Assembly: GCA_964343265.1 (NCBI GenBank)
Contig: CAYFIW010000036.1
Span: 1 to 15,060, forward strand
Direction: 5' to 3'
From: CAYFIW01 sp964343265
GTDB taxonomy: Bacteria; Chloroflexota; Dehalococcoidia; Lucifugimonadales; UBA826
DNA: 15,060 nt
Made by a program: the position numbers and the translations under genes. Under the pieces are notes generated by a model. That model did no database searches and was not told the origin of the DNA. It worked only from the letters and a program-made list of their open reading frames with translations. This document shows, one piece after another, positions 1-6,970 of this stretch. The first letter of the stretch is position 1; every line of letters starts with the position of its first letter.

Positions 1-276
1 TCCTCCGACTGCATTCACCAAAATGTCGATCCTTCCGAATTCTTCGATAACAGAATCGATTAAATTTCTTACCTGGTCAGATTCTAAAACGTTTACTTCC
101 TTCCGTGTTATAGATAAATTTTCTGCAGCGAGTTGCTTTTCCAAATCCACAAGTGATTCAACATTCAAATCTACAGCTACCAAAGTAGCTCCCTCACGAA
201 CCAATATTTCTGATGTCGCTTTACCTATTCCGCTACCAGCTGCGGTGACCACAGCGACTTTACCTTCGAATCTCAT
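1..276 (-). CDS. Short-chain dehydrogenase/reductase, N-terminal part (cut by window edge)
   Basis: This is the first 92 codons of an SDR, open to the left edge. The start ATG at 276 follows AAGGA with a 7-base gap. The N-terminal Rossmann fold is clear: strand 1 runs into VVTAAGSGIG, the TGxxxGIG cofactor loop with its first Gly replaced by Ala. An Asp after strand 2 (LVAVDLN) suggests NAD(H) rather than NADP(H), and DILVNAVGG stands where NNAG usually is. The catalytic Ser/Tyr/Lys region lies outside the window, so the substrate cannot be guessed. It is divergent from the SDR starting at 470, and a shared regulatory gap of about 190 bases lies between them. Family assignment is secure; function beyond oxidoreductase is unknown. 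Confidence 0.9.
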   Translation of the reverse strand, partial: MRFEGKVAVVTAAGSGIGKATSEILVREGATLVAVDLNVESLVDLEKQLAAENLSITRKEVNVLESDQVRNLIDSVIEEFGRIDILVNAVGG

Positions 277-320
277 CACTAAATCCTTTTTGACGATGGT
301 CGGTTTTTACTTCTGTGGCG

Positions 321-326
321 ATTATA
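321..326 (-). promoter_or_regulatory. Candidate -10 box for the left-edge SDR
   Basis: A perfect TATAAT on the minus strand lies about 45 bases upstream of the start codon at 276. No good -35 hexamer is seen at 16 to 18 bases, so the promoter is only tentative. Confidence 0.35.
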
Positions 327-394
327 GATCAATCATCAACAATAAGGGTTCTGTTAAGCAAAAGTGAATATCCCTTATTATGAACCAGATGAAA

Positions 395-424
395 TTGACA
401 ATTGAGTTATGCACAATCTACATA
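395..424 (+). promoter_or_regulatory. Candidate promoter for the SDR at 470
   Basis: A perfect -35 hexamer TTGACA (395-400) is followed after 18 bases by a weak -10 TACATA (419-424). This would start transcription about 40 bases before the ATG at 470. The weak -10 keeps confidence low. Confidence 0.35.
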
Positions 425-457
425 GACTAATTGAAAAACCATTACAAATAAAAACAT

Positions 458-463
458 GAGGTG
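458..463 (+). promoter_or_regulatory. SD sequence that sets the start at 470
   Basis: GAGGTG lies 6 bases before the ATG at 470. An in-frame GTG at 461 overlaps this SD and has no SD of its own, so 470 is preferred. Confidence 0.7.
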
Positions 464-469
464 TGTCAG

Positions 470-1234
470 ATGGGCAGAGTCCATAATCAAATAGCAATTG
501 TGACAGGTGCCGCCAAAGGACTTGGACAATCAATCTCATATCGTTTAGCTAAGGAAGGCGCCAAATTGGTACTGGCTGACATAGATATCGCAAAATTGAT
601 AGAGACTGGTAAAGTGATCGAAAATGAAGGCGGGCAAGTGGTTGCAGTCGAGTGTGATGTCACTGAGGAAGAACCGGCCCAAAATCTGATTCAAACCGCG
701 ATGGATGAATTTGGACAAATAGATATCCTTGTCAATAACGTAGGTGGAAGTAAAAATTCTAAAATCTGGGAAATGCCATTAGACGATTGGGATTACACAA
801 TCAAACTTAATCTACGCAGTACATTTTTATGTACAAAAGCCGCTATTCCACACATGATGAAGAGAAGGCAGGGAAAAATTATCTGCTTATCCTCTGGCTC
901 TAGAGAAGGAACGCCATGGACAGCTTATTATGAAGGTGGATCGGCATACTCAGCCTGCAAAGCAGGTGTACACGGATTCATGAGAGACTTGGCGCTCGAA
1001 CTTGCAGAATATAATATCAATGTTAACTGCGTGGCCCCTGGACCTATCGATACTGAAATAGCAGGAGAAAATCTAAGGAGGCTCAACGAAACTGTTGAAT
1101 ACAGCCCCGAAAAAATGACGCCAATGGGTAGGTTGGGAAAGCCTATTGAAGTCGCAAACGCAGTATTATTTCTGGCCTCAGATGAGGCTTCTTATATTTC
1201 CGGTCATACTCTGTCAGTTGCCGGCGGAAGGTAA
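470..1234 (+). CDS. Classical SDR family oxidoreductase
   Basis: The product is a 254-residue NAD(P)-dependent oxidoreductase, the normal length for a classical SDR. Visible motifs are TGAAKGLG (12-19, cofactor loop), an Asp after strand 2 (VLADID, suggesting NAD), DILVNNVGG (86-93, NNAG with Val for Ala), and the catalytic YSACK with Tyr160 and Lys164. The catalytic Ser is one of those in CLSSGS (139-144). It is about 18 residues from the Tyr instead of the usual 12 or 13, because a short TAYYEGG segment extends the loop over the active site. The C-terminus ends in AGGR, where many SDRs have the DGG motif. The start is the ATG at 470, set by GAGGTG six bases upstream. The substrate is unknown; a hydroxy-acid, sugar or alicyclic alcohol dehydrogenase role is equally possible. 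Confidence 0.93.
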   Translation: MGRVHNQIAIVTGAAKGLGQSISYRLAKEGAKLVLADIDIAKLIETGKVIENEGGQVVAVECDVTEEEPAQNLIQTAMDEFGQIDILVNNVGGSKNSKIWEMPLDDWDYTIKLNLRSTFLCTKAAIPHMMKRRQGKIICLSSGSREGTPWTAYYEGGSAYSACKAGVHGFMRDLALELAEYNINVNCVAPGPIDTEIAGENLRRLNETVEYSPEKMTPMGRLGKPIEVANAVLFLASDEASYISGHTLSVAGGR

Positions 1235-1281
1235 ATTCTACAAACTATAAAAAGGAATGGGACGATACATCAGGCAGTGAT

Positions 1282-1968
1282 TTAATCCAATAATCCCCTG
1301 GATTTCTTACTCTCGACTATACCTTCTAGGTCAAGAATATGCGTTAATTTATTTAAATCGCATCCCGGGAATAATGAGGCCCATTTATATATATCGAGGG
1401 CTTTATTATTCTCAGTAGATAACAAGGGCGTCTCTTCTATGACAGCATCTAATTCTGCAATCACCAAACTCGCTATTTTTCTGTAGAGAGAATCGGCAGT
1501 GTCAAATACTCCTTCCCCATCTGAAGTAGCTTTCTTCTCTCTTTGATACCACTCCATCGAATTGAATTCTAATTTTCTCGTCCTCGGATAAAATGAGGCC
1601 ATCAAGTTCCATCTATCACCTTCTCTGTCCTGATCACCCCCTCCCCGGAAATCTGATCTGATTACCACCGATGGGACATCCAATAACTTCGCATACAGGA
1701 ATTCAACAACAGTACCTGAAGATAGCTCAGTTCCATCAAAGTTAAATATTGCTAGGTCGCACGCGAGTACATAGCTCAGATCCTGATTTCTAATATCGAC
1801 TAATTTATCAGTAGCCTGTTCTAGATTCTGTGGGGCTATACATCTGTATTTGCCCTCAGAAACTTTGTCTATATAAGTAGATAAAATGGCATTGCCGATC
1901 AAATCTTTATGATCAAATAAAGGCCCTGCAAAATATATTGTGTATTCTTTAATTTCATCCGAACCCAT
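1282..1968 (-). CDS. Nucleoside 2-deoxyribosyltransferase-like protein, copy A
   Basis: This 228-residue protein resembles the nucleoside 2-deoxyribosyltransferase family, which moves or hydrolyses the 2-deoxyribosyl group of nucleosides. Supporting motifs are YTIYFAGPLF near the N-terminus (9-18), FNFDGTEL (75-82) and SGTVVEFLYAK (84-94), with Glu89 matching the family's nucleophilic Glu. A conserved SDFRxGGDQDREGDRWNLM block (105-123) follows. At position 83, where the family usually has Asp (DSGT), this copy has Ser. Typical members have about 150 to 160 residues; here a helical C-terminal extension of roughly 80 residues is added. The start ATG has AGGAG upstream. It is about 79% identical to the gene at 2728-3414. 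True transferase, hydrolase or a non-catalytic nucleotide-binding role are all possible. Confidence 0.82.
   Translation of the reverse strand: MGSDEIKEYTIYFAGPLFDHKDLIGNAILSTYIDKVSEGKYRCIAPQNLEQATDKLVDIRNQDLSYVLACDLAIFNFDGTELSSGTVVEFLYAKLLDVPSVVIRSDFRGGGDQDREGDRWNLMASFYPRTRKLEFNSMEWYQREKKATSDGEGVFDTADSLYRKIASLVIAELDAVIEETPLLSTENNKALDIYKWASLFPGCDLNKLTHILDLEGIVESKKSRGLLD
1363..1719 (-). repeat. Near-identical core of paralogue pair, copy A
   Basis: Codons 84 to 202 of this gene match the same codons of the paralogue (2809-3165) with 7 amino-acid differences in 119. The flanking parts of the genes are much more divergent. Confidence 0.8.
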
Positions 1969-2200
1969 TCTGATACCATCTCCTATATCAACTTATATTG
2001 CTCATCCAATTCTTTAAATTCATGTTAGAACTTAATATAAATTCATGATTGAGGACACCTCAAATAAATTTGTTTATGATTAGAGGTTCCTATATTCAAA
2101 ATAAATATAGGCGCTTATTTATGTGATTAACTACATAACATTAACATCCTAAAATGGGATATAGATAAAAGGCTATCAATTATTCAGGAGGGTCAAACCA

Positions 2201-2614
2201 ATGCCGACGGTAACTTTACAAGAAGCAGAAAACATCATTAAAGGAGCAAAGGTAAAAATCGGGCAACTGGGCGTTAAAATGAGTGTGTCGGTCACGGATG
2301 CTCGGGGTGATCTCATAGCAATGATAAGAACTGATGGGGCATCGTGGAGAACTCCTTTTATTTCAAAAGGCAAAGCAATAGCTTCAGCCTGTTTTGGTTT
2401 GCCGTCTGTCGAATTAGAAGATAGGTCTAAGGCACCCGTGTTTCAGGCTTTTACAGTTCTTCAAGAAGGAAACTTCATAATGGGGCAAGGAGCTCTACCA
2501 ATCTACAAAAACGGGGAAATTGCCGGGGCAGTTGGCGCCAGTGGAGGGACCTCTGAAGAAGATGAGGAAGTAGCAAGGGCAGGGTTAGAGAGTGCAGGAC
2601 TGGAAACCTCATAA
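2201..2614 (+). CDS. GlcG/HbpS family heme-binding-like protein
   Basis: This 137-residue protein matches the GlcG/HbpS (PduO C-terminal-like) fold. An N-terminal helix (LQEAENIIKGAK) leads to VSVTDARGDLIAMIRTDGA (29-47), then the helix containing SKGKAIAS (55-62), then GALPIYKNGEIAGAVGASGG (97-116) and an acidic C-terminal helix (EEDEEVARAGLE). Family members include heme-binding and redox-sensing proteins and proteins of glycolate or corrinoid loci, but the biochemical role of most is unknown. There is no signal peptide, so it is probably cytoplasmic. The start is backed by a strong AGGAGG (2186-2191). It lies between two paralogous deoxyribosyltransferase-like genes on the opposite strand, divergent from copy A and convergent with copy B. 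A shared function with them is not shown. Confidence 0.88.
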   Translation: MPTVTLQEAENIIKGAKVKIGQLGVKMSVSVTDARGDLIAMIRTDGASWRTPFISKGKAIASACFGLPSVELEDRSKAPVFQAFTVLQEGNFIMGQGALPIYKNGEIAGAVGASGGTSEEDEEVARAGLESAGLETS

Positions 2615-2683
2615 TTGATAAAATTATCAACAATATATTGGTTTTTTTAAAAGTAGAAATCACAGATAGTACTAACTACTTTT
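2615..2683. terminator. Weak hairpins between convergent genes
   Basis: The convergent gap holds a 7-bp AT-only hairpin (2615-2621 with 2624-2630), a run of seven T (2642-2648), and an 8-bp inverted repeat AAAAGTAG/CTACTTTT (2649-2656 with 2676-2683). Together they could end transcription from either side, but none is a GC-rich canonical terminator. Confidence 0.35.
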
Positions 2684-2727
2684 ATCTAAATAGGAGATTA
2701 TTTTTTGATAGAACCAGAGGTCCATAG

Positions 2728-3414
2728 CTAACTTAGCAACCCCTTGTTTTTCTTGGATAATACTATTGATTCTAAATTTAACGGAAGCTCCATTTCATTG
2801 GGACTAACTCCTGGAAATGATGATGCCCATTTATATATATCAAGAGCTTTATTATTCTCAGTAGATAACAAGGGGGTCTCTTCTATGACCGCATTTAATT
2901 CTGCAATAACCAAACTCGCTATTTTCCTGTAGAGAGAATCCGCAACGTCAAATACTCCGTCGCCATCTGAAGAAGCTTTCCTTTCTCTTTGATACCACTC
3001 CATCGAATTGAACTCTAATTTTCTCGTCCTTGGATAAAATGATGCCATCAAGTTCCATCTATCACCTTCTCTGTCCTGATCACCTCCATCTCGAAAGTCT
3101 GATCTTATGACCACCGATGGAACATCCAATAACTTTGCATACAAGAATTCAACAACGGTACCTGAGTCGAGTTCTGTCCCATCAAAATTGAATACCGCGA
3201 GATCACAAGATAGCACGTAGGTGAGATCCTGATTTTTTATATCAACTAACCTACCCGTGGACTGTTCACTATCTTGGGGAAGAACACATTTATACATACC
3301 TTGTGACAAATTTTCTATGTAGGAAGAAAGTATTGCATTACCGATCAAATCCTTGTGATCAAATAGAGGCCCTGCAAAATATATTGTGTAACTGAAGCCT
3401 TGTTTATTGTTCAT
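2728..3414 (-). CDS. Nucleoside 2-deoxyribosyltransferase-like protein, copy B
   Basis: This is the paralogue of the gene at 1282-1968, with the same length (228 residues) and an ungapped alignment that I count as 181 identical positions. It keeps YTIYFAGPLF (9-18), FNFDGTEL and the full DSGTVVEF motif, with Asp83 and the presumed nucleophile Glu89. It is therefore the better candidate for a working deoxyribosyltransferase or nucleoside hydrolase. It has the same long helical C-terminal extension. Differences cluster in residues 2-8, 31-83 and 203-228. The start ATG at 3414 has only a weak SD (AACG context), unlike copy A. It is separated from copy A by the GlcG-like gene on the other strand, so the two copies are not co-transcribed in a simple operon. 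Confidence 0.84.
   Translation of the reverse strand: MNNKQGFSYTIYFAGPLFDHKDLIGNAILSSYIENLSQGMYKCVLPQDSEQSTGRLVDIKNQDLTYVLSCDLAVFNFDGTELDSGTVVEFLYAKLLDVPSVVIRSDFRDGGDQDREGDRWNLMASFYPRTRKLEFNSMEWYQRERKASSDGDGVFDVADSLYRKIASLVIAELNAVIEETPLLSTENNKALDIYKWASSFPGVSPNEMELPLNLESIVLSKKNKGLLS
2809..3165 (-). repeat. Near-identical core of paralogue pair, copy B
   Basis: This is the counterpart of 1363-1719, in direct orientation. Few silent differences are visible as well, which suggests recent homogenisation of this segment and not only protein-level constraint. Confidence 0.75.
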
Positions 3415-3555
3415 CGTTAAATTTTATTAATTTGGATAAGTTTGTTTGTAATTTAAACAGGATAGACCACCTATAGACAATTTTATAGAATCCAATATCA
3501 TCCAATACATCTCTAAATATGTTAAAGTCGCAAAAATTCATAGGAGCTTATTTAT

Positions 3556-4038
3556 ATGACTTTAACTCTAGAAAGTAACAGTTTTAGCGAAGGAGAACGT
3601 ATCCCGAATAATCACCATATGAGTGAGGCCTTTGGCCTAGGTTGTTCTGGTGGCAACATCTCCCCAGAACTCCATTGGGAGGGAGTTCCAGAGGGGACAA
3701 AATCCATAGTAATTCAATGTTTTGATCCTGATGCCCCAACAGGCAGCGGATTCTGGCATTGGGTGATCGCAAACATTCCCCCTGACATTACCTCCTTGCC
3801 TGAAGGAGGCCCGTATCCGGCAACGTCTCTTGAGACCCGCACTGACATAGGAGCCCCAGGTTGGATTGGGCCATGCCCGCCGGAAGGCCACGGATTGCAT
3901 CGGTACGTGTTTACGATCTCGTGTCTATCTGTGGAAGCAATTCCTGTTGAAGCCGATAGTTCCGGAGCTTTAGTTGGATTCATGACGAACATGAATGCAA
4001 TAGAACAGGCAAAGCTTACCGGGATCGTATCAAGATAA
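3556..4038 (+). CDS. PEBP/YbhB-YbcL family protein
   Basis: This 160-residue protein has the conserved signatures of the phosphatidylethanolamine-binding protein family: CFDPDAPTGSGFWHWVIANI (residues 55-74) and GPCPPEGHGLHRYVFTI (105-121). These form the anion-binding pocket with His68, His112 and the DPDAP loop. Length agrees with bacterial YbhB/YbcL proteins, which are small soluble proteins whose ligands are poorly defined. No signal peptide is seen, so it is probably cytoplasmic. The start ATG follows AGGAG with about 9 bases between. It is a single-gene unit, converging with the SDR at 4153-4944. Confidence 0.93.
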   Translation: MTLTLESNSFSEGERIPNNHHMSEAFGLGCSGGNISPELHWEGVPEGTKSIVIQCFDPDAPTGSGFWHWVIANIPPDITSLPEGGPYPATSLETRTDIGAPGWIGPCPPEGHGLHRYVFTISCLSVEAIPVEADSSGALVGFMTNMNAIEQAKLTGIVSR

Positions 4039-4074
4039 ACAAATATTTGCATTAAAGTTAACGTTGACGGCAAA

Positions 4075-4131
4075 AGAGGGTTTGTTTATATGTATTTCTT
4101 TGACGAAATGGAACACAGACACGAACCCTCT
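4075..4131 (+). repeat. Inverted repeat covering the SD of a 22-codon ORF
   Basis: AGAGGGTTTG (4075-4084) can pair with CGAACCCTCT (4122-4131) over 10 pairs including one G.U, with a 37-base loop. The left arm holds the AGAGGG that would be the SD of the small ORF starting at 4090. No T run follows, so it is not a standard terminator. Confidence 0.4.
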
Positions 4132-4158
4132 AGGCAGTTCCCAGTTCGATCCTTATAA
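4090..4158 (+). CDS. Possible 22-residue small ORF
   Basis: An ATG 9 bases after AGAGGG opens a 22-codon frame ending in TAA and overlapping the last bases of the convergent SDR by 6 bases. The peptide starts MYFFDEMEHRHEP and is rich in charged and aromatic residues. I do not recognise it. A frame this short is expected by chance, so the only support is the SD-like sequence and the inverted repeat around it. Confidence 0.2.
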   Translation: MYFFDEMEHRHEPSRQFPVRSL

Positions 4159-4944
4159 CTTTACCGGCATCCCGCCATCTACATTCATTATTTCCCCTGT
4201 CACAAACCTGGAATCGTCACATGATAGAAAAAGCACCGCATTTGCAACATCCACAGGATATCCAGTTCCTTCCAGTATCTGAGTTACATCAAAGAATTTT
4301 TTTAATGTATGTTCGCCGGTACCTTCTCTATCCGCCATAGGAGTCAATATCTGCCCCGGGCGCACACCATTAGCTCTTATGTTTACCTTCCCTCCCATGC
4401 TAGCAATATATCTTGTAAAGGCATCGACTCCAGCTTTAGCAACATTATAAGCAGCAGGAGGTACTCTGCCAGAGGTACTTCTAAGATACTCTGAAAACCC
4501 CATTGTGGCGGCACCCGAGGACATATTAACTATAGCGCCCCCCCCTGAAGAGACCATGTGCGGCCATATTTCTGTACACATATTGAAAACGCCGTTTAAG
4601 TTTACATCCAGTATGTACGACCAATCTTCGAAGGTTTCATTTGGGAAATTTCCTGGCCCGGCTACACCAGCATTGTTGAACAAGACATCGATTTTCCCAA
4701 ATATTTCGAGAGTGCTTTTAACCGATTCTTTAATGTCTTCTTGCTTAGCCACGTCACATTTTATAAATTCAGCTGTGCCACCGAGACTTCTCACTTTGTC
4801 CCTAACCTCAATCCCCTGCTCATCTCTTCTGGCCATTATCACTACGCTAGCTCCCTCACGAGCATAGGCGTGAACAGTAGCTTCTCCAATTCCACTATTA
4901 CCTCCAGTGACAACAGCAATTTTCCCTTCTAATTTTCCAGGCAT
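4153..4944 (-). CDS. Classical SDR, probably NADP(H)-dependent
   Basis: The product is a 263-residue classical SDR oxidoreductase. The cofactor loop is TGGNSGIG (13-20). Two Arg after strand 2 (VIMARRD, Arg39-Arg40) point to NADP(H). NNAG lies at 90-93, catalytic Ser in NMSSGA (140-145), and Tyr166-x3-Lys170 in YNVAK. The loop between Ser and Tyr is long (residues 147-165, with YLRSTSGRVPPA), so the substrate entrance is probably larger than in a standard FabG-type enzyme. The C-terminus has the usual VDGG motif (256-259). The start ATG at 4944 has GGAG about 8 bases upstream. It converges with the PEBP gene and is divergent from the flavin monooxygenase at 5108. The substrate is unknown. Confidence 0.93.
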   Translation of the reverse strand: MPGKLEGKIAVVTGGNSGIGEATVHAYAREGASVVIMARRDEQGIEVRDKVRSLGGTAEFIKCDVAKQEDIKESVKSTLEIFGKIDVLFNNAGVAGPGNFPNETFEDWSYILDVNLNGVFNMCTEIWPHMVSSGGGAIVNMSSGAATMGFSEYLRSTSGRVPPAAYNVAKAGVDAFTRYIASMGGKVNIRANGVRPGQILTPMADREGTGEHTLKKFFDVTQILEGTGYPVDVANAVLFLSCDDSRFVTGEIMNVDGGMPVKL

Positions 4945-5107
4945 TTTTAATTCTCCATTTATCTTATTTTTTTGATTTATAAGTTAAAACTACACCGAAT
5001 ATATAAGAATTATGCTGCTAGTTACAAATCCAGTGACTCCTCTTTCAACACATAGACTGAAATGTAAAAGTTCACTTAAACTGTAAAAAAACCAAAGGGA
5101 TAACTTC

Positions 5108-6250
5108 ATGATAAAAAATTTTTCAGTTTTCTATGTTGGAAGTATAGATTTGGATGACGTGGGGTTGGATGGCATACCTGCTAATGATAGAAATTACAAA
5201 AATCAAAACCTTATTCAATCTATGGAAACAGCAGAAAAAGCGGCAGTTCTAATGGATGATCTTGGTTACCACTCCCTTTGGATGGCTGAACATCATTTTC
5301 AGCGAGAAGGCTATGAATGCATACCAAACGTAATAATGCTTAGTACTCACCTTGCCGCAAAAACCAAACATCTTAAATTTGGGTGTGGGTTCAATATCGT
5401 CCCGATGTGGCACCCGTTGAGGTTGGCAGAAGATTATGCAATGGCCGACATTTTGACGGGAGGAAGAATGATTTTTGGAGTGGGTAGGGGATACCATTCC
5501 CGGGAAGTTGAAACATTTGGAGCGCCAGTTATAGATAACGATGCAAACAGAGAGTTATTTGAAGAGCAAATTGAGATAATACTGAAAGCATTCAACAGCG
5601 ATTCGTTCAGTCATCATGGAAAGAACTACACAATACCTGCGCAAGTTCCATATAGAGGTTATGACCTAGAAAACATAACCTTGGTACCAAGGCCTATTAC
5701 CTTACCCGTTGAAACGTGGCAACCAGTTGTGAGCGGAGGAAGTATTGATTTCACCGTAAAAAACGGCTTCAACGGGGTTGTAGCTCTCACTGGTGAACAA
5801 TTAGTTGATCAGGCTTTCCACAGATTCAGAGATGCTTGTTCCGAAAATGGTAGAGGCGATCTTTTGGGTAGTAATTTAGCTCTGGGTATAGGCTTTTATA
5901 TAGCGGACACACAAGAAGAAGCGATGGAACGTCTAAGGCCGTACCATGACGAAAGGTTTAAATGGTTTGCTCCGTTTGGGTTTGTGAGATATGCAGATGA
6001 AGAAGGACGGGTCTGGGGAACTCCCGGTGCCCCTGCTAGAACACCTAGAATTGAAGATGGTGTGCAACAGAAAGCGTGGATTTGCGGTCCTCCATCAGAG
6101 CAGATCCAGTTCCTCAAGAAAATGGAGGATAAATACCCTGGCCTGGAAAATATTATTCTCCACTGGCCTGAAGGTATGCCTCGCGACGAATATTTGTACC
6201 AACTCACCACGTTTGCTAAAGAGGTTATGCCTCACTTTGTTACAGGATGA
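5108..6250 (+). CDS. LLM-class flavin-dependent monooxygenase
   Basis: This 380-residue protein belongs to the bacterial luciferase-like family, which uses reduced flavin and O2 to oxidise organic substrates. Signs are the N-terminal LGYHSLWMAEHHF (52-64), the barrel strand with LKFGCGFNIVPMWHPLRLAEDYAM (given here as 89-112), LTGGRMIFGVGRGY (116-129) with a typical Gly-rich flavin-phosphate region, and the VVSGGS segment (207-212). Length is in the normal range. The specific substrate cannot be read; alkanal, alkanesulfonate, cyclic ketone and lactone-type reactions all occur in the family. Reduced flavin would come from a separate reductase not seen here. The SD is weak (AAGGGAT about 7 bases upstream). 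It is the first of three co-oriented genes, with a 137-base gap to the next. Expansion of this family is well known in SAR202 Chloroflexota, which supports the suggested host. Confidence 0.9.
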   Translation: MIKNFSVFYVGSIDLDDVGLDGIPANDRNYKNQNLIQSMETAEKAAVLMDDLGYHSLWMAEHHFQREGYECIPNVIMLSTHLAAKTKHLKFGCGFNIVPMWHPLRLAEDYAMADILTGGRMIFGVGRGYHSREVETFGAPVIDNDANRELFEEQIEIILKAFNSDSFSHHGKNYTIPAQVPYRGYDLENITLVPRPITLPVETWQPVVSGGSIDFTVKNGFNGVVALTGEQLVDQAFHRFRDACSENGRGDLLGSNLALGIGFYIADTQEEAMERLRPYHDERFKWFAPFGFVRYADEEGRVWGTPGAPARTPRIEDGVQQKAWICGPPSEQIQFLKKMEDKYPGLENIILHWPEGMPRDEYLYQLTTFAKEVMPHFVTG

Positions 6251-6387
6251 TTCTAAATCATGACCACACTAATCATTCTTCATCCTAACTTATATGAAAA
6301 ATGGGCTTTCTTATAAAAGTATTTGTTATTATGCGCTCGCCCAATCCATTGAAATTAATATCGCAAACGAAGATTTAAGGAGTCCTC

Positions 6388-6909
6388 ATGGATTTTAGAG
6401 AAATACTGAAACTCCAACTCAACGAATATCAAAAAGAAGTGGAAAGGCATTTAGATGGTATGACCGAACAAGAAAGAAGATTTATGCCATCAGACTCATC
6501 GCATCACATAGACTTTGCACTCTGGCATTCGATCAGGGCAGAAGATATTCTCCTTAATTATGGGTCAAGGGAGGAAGAGCAGCTTTGGATAAGAGGTGGC
6601 TGGGCCGAAAAATTTGGTATCCCTGCATCAGACATAGGAGTTGGATACACTTCGGAGCAGGTCAGAAATATGCCAAGCACACCAATAGAAAACCTGATGG
6701 CATATTACCAAGCCGTCAGGAATGAGACATTGGAATATATTAGTAAAGTTGATGCAAAAGAGTTGGATAAAAGATGCCCGTTTAATGCGTTACACCATCA
6801 ATTGCCGGATGTCACCAAGGGCGGAGTTTTGGCACATATAGTAGTGGAAACCTCCCAACACTTAGGACAAATAGGTTATATTCGAGGAATCATTCGTGGT
6901 ATGCAATAA
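6388..6909 (+). CDS. DinB/DUF664-like putative metal-binding protein
   Basis: This 173-residue, mostly helical protein has the DinB-superfamily pattern. His47 in FALWHSIRAED closes the first helix pair, and the last helix reads HIVVETSQHLGQIGYIRG (150-167), with Glu154 and His158 placed as metal ligands. The ending H-x-GQI-x2-IRG is typical. Superfamily members include thiol transferases (bacillithiol or mycothiol dependent) and proteins of unknown function; the family is not a DNA-repair enzyme in most cases. The start has AAGGAG 7 bases upstream. It lies between a flavin monooxygenase and an SDR on the same strand. Co-transcription is possible but the spacing (137 and 61 bases) does not require it. 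Confidence 0.82.
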   Translation: MDFREILKLQLNEYQKEVERHLDGMTEQERRFMPSDSSHHIDFALWHSIRAEDILLNYGSREEEQLWIRGGWAEKFGIPASDIGVGYTSEQVRNMPSTPIENLMAYYQAVRNETLEYISKVDAKELDKRCPFNALHHQLPDVTKGGVLAHIVVETSQHLGQIGYIRGIIRGMQ

Positions 6910-6970
6910 CCTTTCCATCAAGTTCGATATTATGACGACTCCGGGCAACATTTAATAGAAGGAAGTAAAG

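Noticed and set aside
23..367. Plus-strand open frame opposite the left-edge SDR
   Set aside because: It is antisense to a clear SDR reading frame, has no SD and no recognisable domain. Similar long antisense frames lie at 4505-4867, 14465-14911, 3714-4073, 11932-12288 and 12769-13155; all face better-supported genes.
2086..2135. CCTATATT/AATATAGG repeat upstream of the GlcG-like gene as a regulator site
   Set aside because: It is a short AT-rich repeat. No known binding motif fits and the promoter position is uncertain.
6247..6261. ATGATT/AATCAT inverted repeat at the stop of the flavin monooxygenase
   Set aside because: It is a 6-bp AT-rich stem with a 3-base loop and no T run, too weak to call a terminator.
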